DNA of 64,000 bases from Leuconostoc kimchii IMSNU 11154 (GCF_000092505.1 NC_014136.1:1696501-1760500); one strand, 5' to 3'; shown: positions 38,323 through 46,905, numbered from the stretch's first letter. The notes: generated by a model from the letters alone, not told the origin. Numbers and translations are program-made.

Positions 38323-39652
38323 TGTAGAAATGAGCGCCTACAAACAACATGAGCGATAGCACAATGAGTAGTGTCAAGCCACCAATACCTTTTTGAGCCC
38401 CTACTATCATACCGGTTTCTGGTGATGCATGTACAGCCGTTGTGATAAGCTGTGCAACGATAGCTGTTGCTGAAGCCCCGACAAATTGTTGTGTTGTATT
38501 TAATATACCGTTACCATCGGCTGTTTGCGATGGTGGCAACGTTGCTAAAGTGACAGTCATTAAATTCGCATAAGAGAAGCCAATGCCGACCATTAAGAGC
38601 ATGTGCATGAACATTAATGTCCAAAAATTAAGTTGTTGAAAATAACTGACCATGAGTATTAAGGCAATTGTAGAAATAATCAAACCAATTACCACTGGTC
38701 GAAACTGACCAAAATGATCCAGTAGAGAGCCTGAAATCGGCGCTAGAATGGCACCAATCAAAGCACCGGGGAACATAAAGAGACCGGCTGCGGAAGCATT
38801 AACGTGTAATTGTATTTGTAAATAATTGGGTAAAATGAAAGAAAGACCGAGCAAAATCGCTTGATAAACTAAGAAACTGTACATATATAGGTTAAAATTA
38901 AGATTTTTAAACAAAGTGAGATGTAATAAAGCTTGTTTTTTGTTGGCAATATAGAAAGCACTCAATGATACTATACCAAGAACTAACATGATGAGCGATA
39001 ACTTTTCCACTGCAAGTAGCGATAAGCTCAATCCGATAGCTAAAAAGGCAAATGTGTTGATTGGAAATTTCTCATTGCGAGAAACTGTTTCATTTGGAAT
39101 GCTCATCAGGCCAATAATTAATGATATTAAAACTAAGATAATTAAAAACCAAAAGATTGTGCGCCAACCTAATGTATTCAATAGTATGCCACCGTAAGTT
39201 GGCCCAATTGCGGGTGCCAGTGACGTGATCATACTACCAATACCCATCATCATGCCTCGACTTTTGATAGGTGACTGCGTTAAGATAATATGAAACATCA
39301 GCGGCAGCGCAATTCCTGTACCAATACCTTGAAGCACACGACCAAGTAATAGAATTGTTAATGAGGGGGAAAGGCTATTTAGAATAATACCAACAAGAAA
39401 TAACATATTTGAAACGATGAATAATTGTCTTGTTGAAAAATTGCGAATTAAAAAAGAAGAGATGGGTACAATAATAGCGATGGCTAACAAGTAACCTGTT
39501 GTTACCCATTGAACACCATTTGCATTTGTATTAAACTCGGTCATTAATGTTGGAAATGTGACATTCATAGCGGTTTCGATTAGAACGCCACTAAAGCTTA
39601 AAATGCCAGAAGCGATGACGGCGGGAATAACTTTCCAATGATTTGTATGCAT
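38306..39652 (-). CDS. MFS drug/efflux transporter (DHA2-like)
   Basis: A 448-residue major facilitator with 12-14 hydrophobic helices. The DHA2-family blocks are present: ETAMNVTFPTLMTEF in helix 1, VQWVTTGYLLAIAIIVPISSFL, LLLGRVLQGIGTGIALPLMF (motif C region), and LAPAIGPTYGGILLNTLGWRTIFWF (the antiporter motif). It is probably a proton-driven exporter of drugs or small organic molecules. Ribosome site AGGAG. It could export a product made elsewhere in the genome; no adjacent regulator is seen. Confidence 0.88.
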   Translation of the reverse strand: MHTNHWKVIPAVIASGILSFSGVLIETAMNVTFPTLMTEFNTNANGVQWVTTGYLLAIAIIVPISSFLIRNFSTRQLFIVSNMLFLVGIILNSLSPSLTILLLGRVLQGIGTGIALPLMFHIILTQSPIKSRGMMMGIGSMITSLAPAIGPTYGGILLNTLGWRTIFWFLIILVLISLIIGLMSIPNETVSRNEKFPINTFAFLAIGLSLSLLAVEKLSLIMLVLGIVSLSAFYIANKKQALLHLTLFKNLNFNLYMYSFLVYQAILLGLSFILPNYLQIQLHVNASAAGLFMFPGALIGAILAPISGSLLDHFGQFRPVVIGLIISTIALILMVSYFQQLNFWTLMFMHMLLMVGIGFSYANLMTVTLATLPPSQTADGNGILNTTQQFVGASATAIVAQLITTAVHASPETGMIVGAQKGIGGLTLLIVLSLMLFVGAHFYNKKVG

Positions 39653-39675
39653 AATATTCTCCTAAACACAAAAAA

Positions 39676-39726
39676 TAAAAAGAGGTATGACATTATCAAA
39701 AATGATAATGTCACGCCTCTTTTTTC
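39676..39726. terminator. Terminator between xfp and the MFS gene
   Basis: A 17-bp stem (AGAGG..TGACATTATC with GATAATGTCA..CCTCT, two mismatches) with A and T tracts on both sides. It ends the phosphoketolase transcript. A smaller hairpin GCACGA-N6-TCGTGC lies at 39728-39745. Confidence 0.85.
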
Positions 39727-39820
39727 GGCACGAATAAAATCGTGCTATCTGTACGAAACAACATAATTCAATTTAACAGATTGGGACCTGTTTTGTCAAT
39801 AGGGCTGTTTATTATTTGGA

Positions 39821-42187
39821 TTAGTTAAGGGGTTGCCACTGCCAATTTTCAACTTCTGGCAAGTCTGTTCCCTTTGAACGTGTGAATGACACATGCTTAT
39901 CTAACTTATCGTTCATTAACTGTATCAGATCAGCATGCTTAACTGACGTTTCAGTTGGTAATAATTCAACTGCAGCCTTGACTAAGTTGAAACGATCAAT
40001 TTTGTTCAAGACACGCATATCAAATGGTGTGGTGATATCACCAGCCTCACGATAACCATGAACAGCTAAATTATGATTATGGCGCTTGAAGAAGATAGAT
40101 TCAACCATTGGTGCATAACCATGGAAGGCGAACAAAACAGGCACATCAGTTGTAAAGTAAGCATCAAACGCGTCTTGGCTCAAACCGTAACTTGCATCTG
40201 AACGTAGTTTAAACAAATCCAAAACGTTGATATAACGAATTTTTAATGTTGGTATTTGTTCGTGCAAAATTTGAATTGCAGCCAAACTTTCAGTTGTTGG
40301 TTCTGATCCAGCAGAAGCAATGATGATATCAGGTTTTTCACCATGATCCGTACTTGCCCAATCAACAACACGCAGCCCTTGAGTAACAAGTTGCTTGGCT
40401 TCAAGTGGTGTGAACCATTGTAAGCGAGGGTGCTTACTTGCGACAATATAATTAATTTGTTGCTTTGTTTGCACAGCATGTTCAAATGTTGCGACTAAAC
40501 TATTGGCATCAGCTGGGAAAAATTCGCGGATGAAATCAGGTTGCTTTTCATAAAGCATGGTGGTAGCACCAGGATCTTGGTGTGAGTAACCATTATGGTC
40601 TTGTTGGAACACAGTTGAGTTAGCAATAATATTTAAGGCAGGGACATCTTTACGCCATGAAACATCATGTGAATGATTCAACCACTTAAAGTGTTGAACA
40701 ATCATGTCGTCGACTTCACGTATGAAGACCTCATAACTTGCAAAGAAACCATGACGGCCTGTTAATGTGTAGGCTTCTAACATACCTTCGTCATAATGCT
40801 CTGACAACATTGAGTCGATAATACGACCTTCAGGTGCCATGAATTGATCATTTGGTTCTTTAATTGGTAGTAACCATTGACGATTAGTCGTTTCAAAGAC
40901 ATCTTGGAAACGATTCGAAGCTGTTTCATCTGGACCAAAGCCGCGGAAATTCGTTGGGTTTAGCTTGATGAGGTCTCTAATATAACCACCTAACAAAATA
41001 GCATCTTGCGCTAAATCATTACCAGGTACTTGACGATCAACGAGATAATCATTAATATCTGGGAGATTAAGTGGCTTAACGACACCAGCGTTTGTCACGC
41101 TGTTATTAGCCATACGTAATGACTTTTTAGGTAATACTTCTTGAATTTCTGGGGCTAAATGACCAGCTTCATCAAATAATTCCTCAGGTTGGTACGACTT
41201 TAGCCAATTAACCAAATCAGGGATATATTCAGGATGGTTTTGATCTGCAGGGATTGGAATTTGGTGAGCACGGAATGAATTTTCAATCGGTTGACCGTCC
41301 CAACTCTTAGGACCAGTCCAGCCCTTTGGTGAGCGCAATACAATCATAGGCCATGTTGGCCGTGTGACTTCTTCGCTACTTTGGCTTGCAGCAGTCGCAC
41401 GAATAGCTTTAATTTCCTCAAAAACGGTATCCATTGTGTGGGCCATTTCTTCATGAACTTGCATAATAGGCTTATCAAATGAACTAACAAAATAGGGATG
41501 CCAACCGAGGCTAGTAAAGTATTGTGTTAGTGTTTCATCAGTTTCACGTGACAAGACAGTGGGGTTAGCAATCTTGAATCCGTTAAGGTTTAAAATTGGT
41601 AAGACTGTCCCATCGTTTTTAGGATTTAAAAACTTATTGACATGCCAAGAAGTAGCTAACGGTGCAGTTTCAGCTTCACCATCACCAATGACAACAGCAG
41701 CAACTAAGTCAGGGTTATCAAGAACCGCACCAGCACCGTGAAGGATAGAATAGCCTAAAGCACCACCTTCATGAATTGACCCAGGTACTTTTGGATCAGC
41801 GTGTGATGCAACACCGCCAGGGAATGAAAAACGTTTGAACATTTTTTGCATGCCAGCAGTATCTTGTGTGATTTCTGGAAAGGCCTCAGTATAGCTACCA
41901 TCTAAATAAGCATTTGAAATCATGACTTGACCACCGTGACCAGGTCCTTCAACGTAAAACATGTTCAAGTTGAATTTATTGATTGCACGGTTAAGGTGTG
42001 CATAGATAAAGTTTTGGCTTGTAATTGTTCCCCAGTGACCAATCGGATGAATTTTAACCTGATCCGCTGTCAGTTCTTCTCTAAGTAGTGGGTTATCCAA
42101 TAAATAAAGTTGACCGACTGATAAATAGTTAGTAGCTCGCCAGTAAGCGTCTAGATGATCAAGATAATTCTTTGAGTCAATACTCAT
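39821..42187 (-). CDS. xfp: Xylulose-5-phosphate/fructose-6-phosphate phosphoketolase
   Basis: About 788 residues, started at ATG 42187 ([16 protein letters not shown]) with GGAGG upstream. This TPP-dependent enzyme splits xylulose-5-phosphate into acetyl phosphate and glyceraldehyde-3-phosphate, the defining step of heterolactic fermentation. It has [41 protein letters not shown], the TPP motif [21 protein letters not shown], and [14 protein letters not shown] residues at [13 protein letters not shown] single gene with its own promoter at 42339-42367 and a terminator. It diverges from a TPP-riboswitch operon predicted to make a thiamine antimetabolite. Confidence 0.96.
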   Translation of the reverse strand: MSIDSKNYLDHLDAYWRATNYLSVGQLYLLDNPLLREELTADQVKIHPIGHWGTITSQNFIYAHLNRAINKFNLNMFYVEGPGHGGQVMISNAYLDGSYTEAFPEITQDTAGMQKMFKRFSFPGGVASHADPKVPGSIHEGGALGYSILHGAGAVLDNPDLVAAVVIGDGEAETAPLATSWHVNKFLNPKNDGTVLPILNLNGFKIANPTVLSRETDETLTQYFTSLGWHPYFVSSFDKPIMQVHEEMAHTMDTVFEEIKAIRATAASQSSEEVTRPTWPMIVLRSPKGWTGPKSWDGQPIENSFRAHQIPIPADQNHPEYIPDLVNWLKSYQPEELFDEAGHLAPEIQEVLPKKSLRMANNSVTNAGVVKPLNLPDINDYLVDRQVPGNDLAQDAILLGGYIRDLIKLNPTNFRGFGPDETASNRFQDVFETTNRQWLLPIKEPNDQFMAPEGRIIDSMLSEHYDEGMLEAYTLTGRHGFFASYEVFIREVDDMIVQHFKWLNHSHDVSWRKDVPALNIIANSTVFQQDHNGYSHQDPGATTMLYEKQPDFIREFFPADANSLVATFEHAVQTKQQINYIVASKHPRLQWFTPLEAKQLVTQGLRVVDWASTDHGEKPDIIIASAGSEPTTESLAAIQILHEQIPTLKIRYINVLDLFKLRSDASYGLSQDAFDAYFTTDVPVLFAFHGYAPMVESIFFKRHNHNLAVHGYREAGDITTPFDMRVLNKIDRFNLVKAAVELLPTETSVKHADLIQLMNDKLDKHVSFTRSKGTDLPEVENWQWQPLN

Positions 42188-42333
42188 GTTAGTTAAGTCC
42201 TCCAAATTAATATGATTAAAGTAAAATGCACAGGGCAATCGTTGTAAAAAATATCGCAAGAAACACAGAAAAAATTACTTTGCAAAGTATTTTGAAAAAT
42301 TTATCATGCTATGATGCCGTCATTATTTTTACA

Positions 42334-42367
42334 AACCTATCGTATAGGTTATTTATATAAAAGTCAA
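42334..42367 (-). promoter_or_regulatory. xfp promoter with an operator-like palindrome on the -10
   Basis: On the minus strand TTGACT (42367-42362) and TACGAT (42344-42339) are 17 bases apart. The -10 lies in the centre of the perfect inverted repeat AACCTAT-CGT-ATAGGTT (42334-42350), which looks like a repressor site. Confidence 0.6.
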
Positions 42368-42369
42368 CA

Positions 42370-42407
42370 CCAATATGTTAATTGGTTCGTACCAATTAAC
42401 ATATTGG
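42370..42407. repeat. Perfect 17-bp inverted repeat in the xfp/riboswitch gap
   Basis: CCAATATGTTAATTGGT and its exact complement are separated by TCGT. It lies just upstream of the xfp -35 and upstream of the riboswitch promoter. With no T-run on either side it is more likely an operator or DNA-structure element than a terminator. Confidence 0.6.
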
Positions 42408-42485
42408 ACTTTATTTATATCGTGAAAAAGCGCACAGTGGAGAGGATTTTTACATATCAACGCTTGTTTTAACATTGATAATAAG

Positions 42486-42515
42486 TTGCATATTGTCAAT
42501 GTGATGTGGTAGAAT
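42486..42515 (+). promoter_or_regulatory. Promoter of the TPP-riboswitch operon
   Basis: TTGCAT (42486-42491) and TAGAAT (42510-42515) are 18 bases apart. Transcription would begin near 42522, about 20 bases before the aptamer. Confidence 0.5.
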
Positions 42516-42542
42516 CAGTTTGTTATTAATCGATTAATTAAC

Positions 42543-42634
42543 ATACTAGGGGTGCTTCACAAGAAGCTGAGAGAGAAGTGATAGTCTTTGAACCCTTTGA
42601 ACCTGATCTGTTGCAAACAGCGTAGGAAAGTGTG
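42543..42634 (+). ncRNA. TPP riboswitch (THI element)
   Basis: The conserved blocks are all present in order: ACTAGGGGTGC (P1/P2), AAGCTGAGAG (pyrimidine-sensor helix), ACCCTTTGAACCTGATCTG, a short P5 stem (CTGTTGCAAACAG) and GCGTAGGAAAGTG closing P1. It is followed by a terminator at 42684, so thiamine pyrophosphate should cause premature termination. The genes it controls are not standard thiamine synthesis or transport genes. Confidence 0.95.
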
Positions 42635-42683
42635 AAATATAAAGGGCCGCTAGGGTGCCATTATAGATAGACATACTATATCT

Positions 42684-42725
42684 AGAGCGTTTGCAGTATC
42701 AAAAATGATTGCAAACGCTCTTTTT
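42684..42725 (+). terminator. Riboswitch expression-platform terminator
   Basis: An 11-bp stem GAGCGTTTGCA/TGCAAACGCTC with a loop of about 14 bases and a T6 tract, between the TPP aptamer and the first gene. It makes this a transcription-attenuation riboswitch. Confidence 0.88.
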
Positions 42726-42755
42726 CTATGTTCTAAATTTTAGGAGGAATATTTC

Positions 42756-43199
42756 TTGAGAAACCATGTATTCTTGGCAGCACCATTTAAACAACTATTA
42801 ACCCATGACAAAGTCGTTGATTCACAAAGTATGAGTTTAATTAAACAGGTGATGCAACTACTTGAAGAAGCAGACTTTGTTGTCGATAACGCGCATCAAC
42901 GTGAGGGATGGGGTCAACATATGATGACCCCAGATGAATGCACCATGGCAGATTTTGAAGCAATAAAAAAATGCCATCTGTTTATGGCATTTCCGGGGTA
43001 TCCAGCATCGCCTGGTACACATATTGAAATAGGCTGGGCTTCGGCATTTGATAAACCAATTGTCTTGCTCTTACAAGAAAATACAACCTACGCTTATCTT
43101 GTGAGAGGTTTAGGAACTATCAGTCGCGTCAATTATTTATATTACAAAGATACTGCAGATTGTTTATTAAAAATTAAACAATTTTTGAATGACAAATAA
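42756..43199 (+). CDS. Nucleotide N-ribosidase, BcmB/MilB-like (nucleoside 2-deoxyribosyltransferase fold)
   Basis: A 147-residue protein with a TTG start and the ribosome site AGGAGG. The fold matches nucleoside 2-deoxyribosyltransferases: FLAAPF at the N terminus, TMADFEAIKKCHLFMAF, and SPGTHIEIGWASAFDKP with the probable nucleophile Glu91. In this family, MilB and the bacimethrin-pathway hydrolase cleave (hydroxymethyl-)CMP to the free base and ribose 5-phosphate. First gene behind the TPP riboswitch; the next gene is the predicted CMP hydroxymethylase. I therefore expect it to release 5-hydroxymethylcytosine. A general NDT role is the main alternative. Confidence 0.75.
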   Translation: MRNHVFLAAPFKQLLTHDKVVDSQSMSLIKQVMQLLEEADFVVDNAHQREGWGQHMMTPDECTMADFEAIKKCHLFMAFPGYPASPGTHIEIGWASAFDKPIVLLLQENTTYAYLVRGLGTISRVNYLYYKDTADCLLKIKQFLNDK

Positions 43200-43233
43200 T
43201 GATTGTACGTCATCACAGAGGAGGAAACGAAAG

Positions 43234-44232
43234 ATGTCAACGTATGAAAATTTTGATAGCGCCTATATGTCTGTACTTAATGACATTTACAACCACGCTG
43301 ACTTTTTTAATCAACCTCGAGGGTTTCAAAGTCGCGAAAAAATCGCCTATCATTTTAGGATTAATCAACCAGTACAAAGAGGCATTTATAATCAAAAAAG
43401 AAAATGTAATATTATATTTAATTTTGCCGAAGTATTATGGTATTTAACAGGTAATAACCGCTTAGATTACATCAGCTACTATAATAAAAAAATGCCAGAT
43501 TATTCAATGGATGGCCGTATTTTAACAGGTACTGCCTATGGATCGAAATTGTTTAATGATAAAGGTCAACAATCAAGTCAATGGCAAAATGTTAAAGATT
43601 TATTAATCAAAGATCCAGATTCTAAACGTGCAGTATTACAAATTTTTGATGGCAGTGAGTTGGCTATTCCAAACAATTTAGATGTGTCGTGCACTTTGGG
43701 TCTACAATTTTTTATTCGAGATAATCATCTAGATATGATTGCTTATATGCGAGCTAATGATGCTTTTCGCGGTATTGTGAGTGACGTTTTCTCATTTACC
43801 TTTATTCAAGAATTGATGGCGCGTGAGCTCCATATACCAGTAGGAAAGTATTATCACAGTGTAGGCACCATGCACATCTATGAACCTGATAATTTATGGG
43901 TAACGCATGTGTTAGAGACGCCAAACGAAGCACAATTTAAATTTCCAGAGATGCCACTCGAAAATAATTGGGATATGATTCAAGAATTGATGGCGTACGA
44001 AGAAAAACTGAGAAAAAACGACATTATGATGGATTGGCAGGCCATTTTAGCGACACATATGGCGCCTTATTGGCAGCAAATACTAGCGCTGTTTAGCATA
44101 TATCAAATGATTCACTATAATAAAAAAATTGATCGAACAGTGTTTGATCATTTATTACCAATTTACCAGTATTTTGTGCGTAATAAATGGCCCAAGCATG
44201 TTGTAAATTTAGAGGTAGATAGCAATGAATAA
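43234..44232 (+). CDS. Thymidylate-synthase-like CMP hydroxymethylase, BcmA/MilA-like
   Basis: About 332 residues from ATG 43234 (ribosome site GAGGAGG). It is a thymidylate synthase homologue with the catalytic Cys153 in LDVSCTLGLQF, NDAF at 175-178, and His214/Tyr216 in GTMHIY. Taking E. coli TS Cys146, Asn177, His207 and Tyr209, every position is offset by exactly 7. At the Asn177 position this protein has Asp184 (GIVSDVFSF). That Asn selects uracil in TS, and Asp at this site is the mark of cytidylate hydroxymethylases such as T4 dCMP hydroxymethylase. Hence it probably hydroxymethylates CMP or dCMP with methylene-tetrahydrofolate. It is TPP-riboswitch controlled and overlaps the methyltransferase by 8 bases. 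Confidence 0.82.
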   Translation: MSTYENFDSAYMSVLNDIYNHADFFNQPRGFQSREKIAYHFRINQPVQRGIYNQKRKCNIIFNFAEVLWYLTGNNRLDYISYYNKKMPDYSMDGRILTGTAYGSKLFNDKGQQSSQWQNVKDLLIKDPDSKRAVLQIFDGSELAIPNNLDVSCTLGLQFFIRDNHLDMIAYMRANDAFRGIVSDVFSFTFIQELMARELHIPVGKYYHSVGTMHIYEPDNLWVTHVLETPNEAQFKFPEMPLENNWDMIQELMAYEEKLRKNDIMMDWQAILATHMAPYWQQILALFSIYQMIHYNKKIDRTVFDHLLPIYQYFVRNKWPKHVVNLEVDSNE

Positions 44233-44977
44233 TCTTTTTGAAAGTGACAAAATAGCTAACCAATTTAATGCATACAATGATGTGTTAGAGCAAGTATTGG
44301 GTTATAGTCATATATTATCTTTTTTTTCAAAGCATCAAGCAGAAACGATATTGGATTACGGTTGCGGACCAGGTAAAGTCGCTTTAAGGCTGGCACAACA
44401 AACAGGATCCAAAATCATTGCTGTTGATGAATCTGATCGTATGATTGCTATTGCAAACCAACAACGCGCTCATAAACGTATTGATTATCAAGTGGTAAAA
44501 AATGACAGTTTGAGTTCTGTGCCTAGTGAATCACTTGATGGCGCGATTGCTTGTTATGTTTTTATTAATAATGGTTCAGAAGTGCGTATAAAGCGAATTA
44601 TGTCAGAAATTTATCGTGTTTTGCGTCCTAAAAGTCACTTTATTGTGCTGGATACCAATCCAAACACAACTGGTGTGCCTTTTTCAACATTTCAAAATGG
44701 TTCGAAGGACAAAGTCTATGGTTATGGTGAACAGCGTGTTGAAAAGCTGCATGTGAATCAGCAAGAAGATTTGATTTTACATGATTTCAATTGGCCAAAT
44801 CAAATGTATGAGAGCAATTTAAAAAATGCAGGATTTAACCATATCACGGTAAAGTACCCGACAATCAATGATTTCAATGCTGAGCAGATTGCGACTATTG
44901 AAGCACAATATGGCAATATTAACTGGGGAAACGAACGTACGCAGTCACCTTTTATTTTATATGAAGCGACTAAATAA
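44225..44977 (+). CDS. SAM-dependent methyltransferase, BcmC-like
   Basis: A 250-residue class I methyltransferase. Motif I is ILDYGCGPGKVALRLAQ, followed by IIAVDESDRMIAIA, DGAIACYVFINN at motif IV, and EIYRVLRPKSHFIVLDTN at motif VI. It is the third gene of the riboswitch operon and overlaps the hydroxymethylase gene. In the bacimethrin pathway a methyltransferase O-methylates 5-hydroxymethylcytosine at C2 to give 2-methoxy-4-amino-5-hydroxymethylpyrimidine. That role is inferred from the operon. On sequence alone only a small-molecule methyltransferase can be claimed. Confidence 0.75.
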   Translation: MNNLFESDKIANQFNAYNDVLEQVLGYSHILSFFSKHQAETILDYGCGPGKVALRLAQQTGSKIIAVDESDRMIAIANQQRAHKRIDYQVVKNDSLSSVPSESLDGAIACYVFINNGSEVRIKRIMSEIYRVLRPKSHFIVLDTNPNTTGVPFSTFQNGSKDKVYGYGEQRVEKLHVNQQEDLILHDFNWPNQMYESNLKNAGFNHITVKYPTINDFNAEQIATIEAQYGNINWGNERTQSPFILYEATK

Positions 44978-45022
44978 AAATATCCGATAGACACGTTATA
45001 AGCGTCTATCGGATATTTTTTT
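44976..45022. terminator. Bidirectional terminator between the riboswitch operon and fbpA
   Basis: A 17-bp perfect stem (AAAAATATCCGATAGAC/GTCTATCGGATATTTTT) with an 11-base loop, serving both converging genes. Confidence 0.9.
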
Positions 45023-45024
45023 GA

Positions 45025-46722
45025 TTACTTTTTAATTTTTAACTGGGAAACTAACTGATGATCTGGTGTAACAAATAGTGTTTGCTGTCCTTCAAAGATA
45101 ACAAAACCAGGTTTTGAACCGTTTGGCTTCCGAAGCTTTCCGGCTGGTAGGTAGTCAACAGGAACATTGGCTGAATCGCGTGCCTTACTAAAATAAGCAG
45201 CAAGTTTTGCGGCTTCGACCAATGTTTCGTCTGATGGGTTTGGTGAGTGAATAATAACATGTGAACCGGGTATGTTTTGAACGTGTAGCCAAATATCACG
45301 ACGATCTGCTTGTTTTAACGACAGGCGTTCATTTTGTAAATTATTTTTACCGACTTCTATATGTGTACCATCTGTGCTTTGAAACTGATCCGGTTTTGAC
45401 ACTTTTGGCTTTTGCTTATTTTTCTTGTTGGCACGAATGTAGCCACCATTTGTTAATTCCAAGCGAATGTCTTCAACATCTTTAGGGGAAGCGACATCAA
45501 GTTGTGCAACAATGTTGTTGAAGTATGCAATTTCAGCATCAGTCAGCGCCATTTGTTCATTGACATAGGCAACAGCAGTGCGCAATTTACGATACTTTGT
45601 AAAATAGCGCTCGGCATTTTTTAAGCCATTAAGTTTGGGATCCAGCGGAATTTTAAGCAGTGCGTTGTTGTTGTAGTAATTTTCAATCTCAACGGATGTC
45701 ATCCCTTTTTGGACGAGATGTGGGTAGGTGATTAATAAATCACCCATGACTTTTAAATCATCAGCATTTTCAGCATCATCTAATGTTGCTAATAACTTTT
45801 TTCGTTTCGACGTATTCTTCTTAAGTTCATTTTTAACAACACGAACCAATGAACCTGCTTGCTGGTTAACACGTTCGCGTTCGGCTCTGCCAATGTAGTA
45901 AGCGTCTAGCATATCCCCAAGTGTTTGGAAATGTTGTGCGTTCGTGTGGTCTTGTAACCAATCGAAGGCCGCATAGCTTAAAGCACCTTTATCAGAAGTG
46001 AATAAGGTAGGCTTGAGGTTGTTAAAACGTGCGAGCCAATTTTTGGCATGTGCAAGGTGATCCCCAGGTTGATTAATTGTACGCGCTAAACTGACGGCAG
46101 AATCACGACCAAATCCCTGATAAGTTGATTGAATCGTTTTTGCCCAGTCATCAAATGGTGTGTCTAAAATCATAGGAGCTAAAACATCTAACCCTTCGGT
46201 AAAGGGATTAGCTAGGTTTTGTGCGGGGGGGAGCACATACGTTGCACCAGGCATGAGAGAGCGAACACGATTTTGGTCTGCAGGGACATGTTTTATGAGT
46301 TCTAAAATGCGTGAATCTTCTTCTCTGACTAAGAACAAATTGGAATGACGCCCCATCATTTCAAGGGTCAACCGAATTTCTTGTACATCGCCTAGCTCAT
46401 TACGCGCATTGACGTAAAAATTAATGATACGATCATTGTCAATTTGTACAATTTTTTGTAACTTAGCCCCTTCCAAGTAACGACGTAGAAACATCACAAA
46501 GTTTGGCGCGGTTTGAGGATTTTCGTAGGGAATACGGGTGATCTGTGCACGTGCGTATGTAGGATGTGCGCTGAGGAGCAGTGGGTAGTTCACGCTATTG
46601 TTACGCACAACTAAAACAATTTCATTTGGGTAGGGTTGATGAACTTTTGTAATGCGTCCACCAACGATTAATTCATTAAATTCATGCACTAAAGCATGTG
46701 TAAAAAGACCGTCTAAAGGCAT
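45025..46722 (-). CDS. fbpA: NFACT/FbpA (RqcH-like) ribosome quality-control protein
   Basis: A 565-residue protein of the FbpA/RqcH (Rqc2) family, which binds stalled 50S-peptidyl-tRNA complexes and adds C-terminal alanine tails; it was first named for fibronectin binding. The NFACT-N domain has MPLDGLFTHALVHEFNELIVGG and GGRITKVHQPYPNEIV. A coiled-coil middle is followed by the NFACT-R domain (DIWLHVQNIPGSHVII) with the usual WLH motif, then AAKLAAYFSKARDS and VDYLPAGKLRKPNGSKPG. Single gene, ribosome site AAAGGA. Confidence 0.93.
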   Translation of the reverse strand: MPLDGLFTHALVHEFNELIVGGRITKVHQPYPNEIVLVVRNNSVNYPLLLSAHPTYARAQITRIPYENPQTAPNFVMFLRRYLEGAKLQKIVQIDNDRIINFYVNARNELGDVQEIRLTLEMMGRHSNLFLVREEDSRILELIKHVPADQNRVRSLMPGATYVLPPAQNLANPFTEGLDVLAPMILDTPFDDWAKTIQSTYQGFGRDSAVSLARTINQPGDHLAHAKNWLARFNNLKPTLFTSDKGALSYAAFDWLQDHTNAQHFQTLGDMLDAYYIGRAERERVNQQAGSLVRVVKNELKKNTSKRKKLLATLDDAENADDLKVMGDLLITYPHLVQKGMTSVEIENYYNNNALLKIPLDPKLNGLKNAERYFTKYRKLRTAVAYVNEQMALTDAEIAYFNNIVAQLDVASPKDVEDIRLELTNGGYIRANKKNKQKPKVSKPDQFQSTDGTHIEVGKNNLQNERLSLKQADRRDIWLHVQNIPGSHVIIHSPNPSDETLVEAAKLAAYFSKARDSANVPVDYLPAGKLRKPNGSKPGFVIFEGQQTLFVTPDHQLVSQLKIKK

Positions 46723-46785
46723 TCTAATAGTTTCCTTTACTGTTTTGACAAGCTGGTTAACATTGTTAATGTTATGAAATTCATC

Positions 46786-46826
46786 AACGATTAGTTACTG
46801 TACATATTGTACAGCAACTAATCGTT
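46786..46826. repeat. Long hairpin upstream of fbpA
   Basis: A 19-position stem with a single mismatch (starting AACGATTAGTT, ending AACTAATCGTT) and a TAT loop. It lies between the cutC terminator and the fbpA start and has no T-run in the fbpA direction. It may be a leader or operator structure. Confidence 0.55.
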
Positions 46827-46840
46827 CTTTTGTGGACAAC

Positions 46841-46889
46841 AAAAAAATGAGTGACTAATCACTAGTTTAGAACTGGTAATTAGCCACTA
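46841..46889 (-). terminator. Terminator after cutC
   Basis: Read on the minus strand, an imperfect stem of about 16 bp (AGTGGCTAAT.. with ..ATTAGTCACT) ends in a T7 tract (plus-strand A-run 46841-46847). Confidence 0.75.
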
Positions 46890-46905
46890 AGTATCTTGTA
46901 AAGTA

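Noticed and set aside
40243..40485. Minus-strand ORF inside xfp in another frame
   Set aside because: Fully contained in a gene with strong phosphoketolase motifs; no start signal.
42370..42407. 17-bp perfect inverted repeat as a terminator
   Set aside because: No T-run follows on either strand and no gene ends nearby, so an operator-type role is preferred.
43189..43447. Upstream extension and alternative frame at the TS-like start (43189 and 43199)
   Set aside because: The 43189 start lies before the GAGGAGG ribosome site that serves ATG 43234, and the 43199 frame is a short shadow of the TS-like gene.
43234..44232. Ordinary thymidylate synthase (thyA)
   Set aside because: The residue matching Asn177 is Asp, the gene is TPP-riboswitch controlled, and dihydrofolate reductase is not adjacent.
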